From Rhizobium sp. Q54 (lineage in GTDB: Bacteria; Pseudomonadota; Alphaproteobacteria; SHVZ01), in assembly GCA_945871425.1 (NCBI GenBank), contig CAMBVS010000004.1:1-64000 (forward strand): a stretch of 64,000 bases of DNA, written 5' to 3'. Position numbers and translations under genes: made by a program. Positions 62,865 to 64,000 of the stretch are shown here, piece after piece. The notes beneath the pieces are model-generated. The model saw nothing but the letters and a program-made list of their open reading frames with translations. It searched no databases and had not been told where the DNA came from. Numbering within the stretch: position 1 is the stretch's first letter; every line of letters begins with the position of its first letter.

Positions 62865-63819
62865 GGGCGTAGAGCCAGCAGGAGGCGCGGGTGTCGCCGG
62901 CATCCATCAGGTCCGGCCGCTCCACACGGCAGCGGTCGAACACCTGGGGGCAGCGCGGATTGAAGGCGCAGCCGGCCGGGATCTCGGTCAGGCGCGGCAT
63001 CGAGCCCTCGATCTGCTCCAGGCGGTCCTTGCTGTCGCTGATCTTGGGGATCGAGCCCATGAGGCCGTGGCTGTAGGGATGCCTCGCCTCCTTGATCACC
63101 GAGCGTACCGGGCCGATCTCGGCGACACGGCCGGCATACATCACCGCGACGCGGTCGGCGGTCTCGGCGATCACACCCATGTCGTGGGTGATCAGCATGA
63201 TCGCGGTGCCGTGGTCGCGGCAGAGACGCTTCAAGAGCGCGATGATCTGCGCCTGGATCGAGACGTCGAGCGCCGTCGTCGGCTCGTCGGCGATGATCAG
63301 GCGCGGGTTGACGCAGATGGCGAGCGCGATCACCACGCGCTGGCGCATGCCGCCGGAGAACTGGTGCGGATAGTGGTCGACCCGACGCTCCGCCCCCGGA
63401 ATGCCGACCTCGGCCAGAAGCTCGATCGCCCGCGTCCGCGCCTGGGTCGGCGTCAAGTCGGTGTGGGTCTGGATGGTCTCGATCAGCTGCTGGCCGACCG
63501 AGTAGAGCGGGTTGAGGCTGGTCAGCGGGTCCTGAAACACCGCGCCGATCTGCTTGCCGCGGATCTTCCGCATCTCCTCGTAGGGGAGATTGTCGATGCG
63601 CCGGCCGGAGAGCCGGATCTCGCCGGCGGCGATCCGCCCAGGCGGCTCCAGGAGGCCGATGATGGCGTTGCCGGTCAGCGACTTGCCGGCGCCGGATTCG
63701 CCGACCACGCCCAGCACCTCGCCCTCGGCCAGGGCGAAGGAGACGTCGTCGACGGCGACCAGCGTGCCGCGCCGCGTCGGGAACTCGATCCTGAGATGCT
63801 CGACCTCGAGAAGCGCCAT
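62857..63819 (-). CDS. Peptide-type ABC transporter ATP-binding protein (DppD/OppD family)
   Basis: Cytoplasmic ATPase of 320 residues from ATG 63817-63819. It starts LLEVEHLRIEFPTRRG and has Walker A GESGAGKS, Q-loop FQDPLTSLNPLYS, signature FSGGMRQR, Walker B LIIADEPTTALD, and the C-terminal CAFNPRCPQVFDRC cluster. Its start overlaps the permease stop by one base (TGATG). The frame continues upstream inside the permease gene but without family similarity. Confidence 0.95.
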   Translation of the reverse strand: MALLEVEHLRIEFPTRRGTLVAVDDVSFALAEGEVLGVVGESGAGKSLTGNAIIGLLEPPGRIAAGEIRLSGRRIDNLPYEEMRKIRGKQIGAVFQDPLTSLNPLYSVGQQLIETIQTHTDLTPTQARTRAIELLAEVGIPGAERRVDHYPHQFSGGMRQRVVIALAICVNPRLIIADEPTTALDVSIQAQIIALLKRLCRDHGTAIMLITHDMGVIAETADRVAVMYAGRVAEIGPVRSVIKEARHPYSHGLMGSIPKISDSKDRLEQIEGSMPRLTEIPAGCAFNPRCPQVFDRCRVERPDLMDAGDTRASCWLYAHG

Positions 63820-64000
63820 CAGCGGAGCTTCGGGTTGAGGGCGTCGCGCAACCAGTCGCCCAGCAGGTTGACCGAGAGCACCAGGATCACCAGGAACACG
63901 CCGGGGAAGATCGCCATCCACCACTCGCCGGAGAACAGGAAATTGTTGCCGATGCGGATCAGCGTGCCGAGCGACGGCTCGGTCGGCGGCACGCCGACGC
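63819..64000 (-). CDS. Peptide-type ABC transporter permease (DppC family), C-terminal part
   Basis: The last 60 codons of a permease that starts outside the window. They read IRIGNNFLFSGEWWMAIFPG, a hydrophobic helix, then a terminal NLLGDWLRDALNPKLR, typical of DppC-type proteins. It is directly upstream of the DppD-type ATPase gene on the minus strand, so a complete second transporter operon probably extends to the right. Confidence 0.9.
   Translation of the reverse strand, partial: VGVPPTEPSLGTLIRIGNNFLFSGEWWMAIFPGVFLVILVLSVNLLGDWLRDALNPKLR

Overview
The window reads as chromosomal DNA from a high-G+C alphaproteobacterium, most likely of the Rhodospirillales type. This rests on gene order and family content: tig-clpP-clpX-lon-hupB beside a tRNA-Val, lptF-lptG-lptD-surA-pdxA-rsmA beside gmk and yicC, an HdaA-type DnaA regulator, a 40-residue aa3 oxidase subunit IV, DUF2066, and CbtAB. 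Coding density is high, no gene-free stretch exceeds 300 bases, and many genes join by ATGA, GTGA or TGATG overlaps.

Region by region. 1-841: end of an integrated element, with a truncated P4-type integrase beside the 3' end of tRNA-Val. 961-7652: HU, Lon, ClpX, ClpP, trigger factor and tRNA-Leu, all on the minus strand (protein folding and turnover). 7713-10252: NAD(P)HX repair enzyme and a zinc alcohol dehydrogenase. 10373-13584: a TIGR04372-type glycosyltransferase, a secreted protein and a second glycosyltransferase-like protein. 13589-22831: a minus-strand train of DUF2066, CDP-alcohol phosphatidyltransferase, AI-2E-type permease, Hda, SDR, deacylase, ppk and ppx, interrupted at 20898-21171 by a 274-bp inverted-repeat element. 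22825-25250: purM, purN, cox subunit IV and ndk. 25407-29164: methyltransferase, hybrid histidine kinase and TSUP permease. 29193-31149: holC and pepA. 31292-42633: envelope biogenesis (GT83-type transferase, PAP2 phosphatase, LptF, LptG, LptD, SurA), then pdxA, rsmA, gmk and yicC. 42722-46493: SDR, an ECF sigma/anti-sigma/metal-sensor module, hisI and a PLP lyase. 46649-48756: amino-acid ABC ATPase and DegT aminotransferase. 48743-53434: CoA transferase, enoyl-CoA hydratase, sulfite dehydrogenase SorAB-like and cobalt transporter CbtAB. 53567-55002: pyrE and hydroxypyruvate isomerase. 55075-58719: peptide-type ABC transporter whose binding-protein gene has an in-frame stop. 58748-60297: candidate polymorphic-toxin nuclease with a DUF2019 immunity protein. 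60492-64000: small secreted protein, ribokinase, and two ABC ATPases plus a permease fragment of a second transporter.

Most of the window is conserved housekeeping. Accessory or unusual parts are: the tRNA-Val integration site; the MITE-like element; the toxin/immunity pair, whose G+C content falls just after a PDGGQWT motif; an rsmA frame with no ATG, GTG or TTG start and a well-placed CTG; purM with only remote standard starts and a nearby ATA; an SDR lacking the catalytic Tyr and Lys; and the interrupted binding-protein gene. No rRNA, CRISPR array or intact transposase gene was seen.
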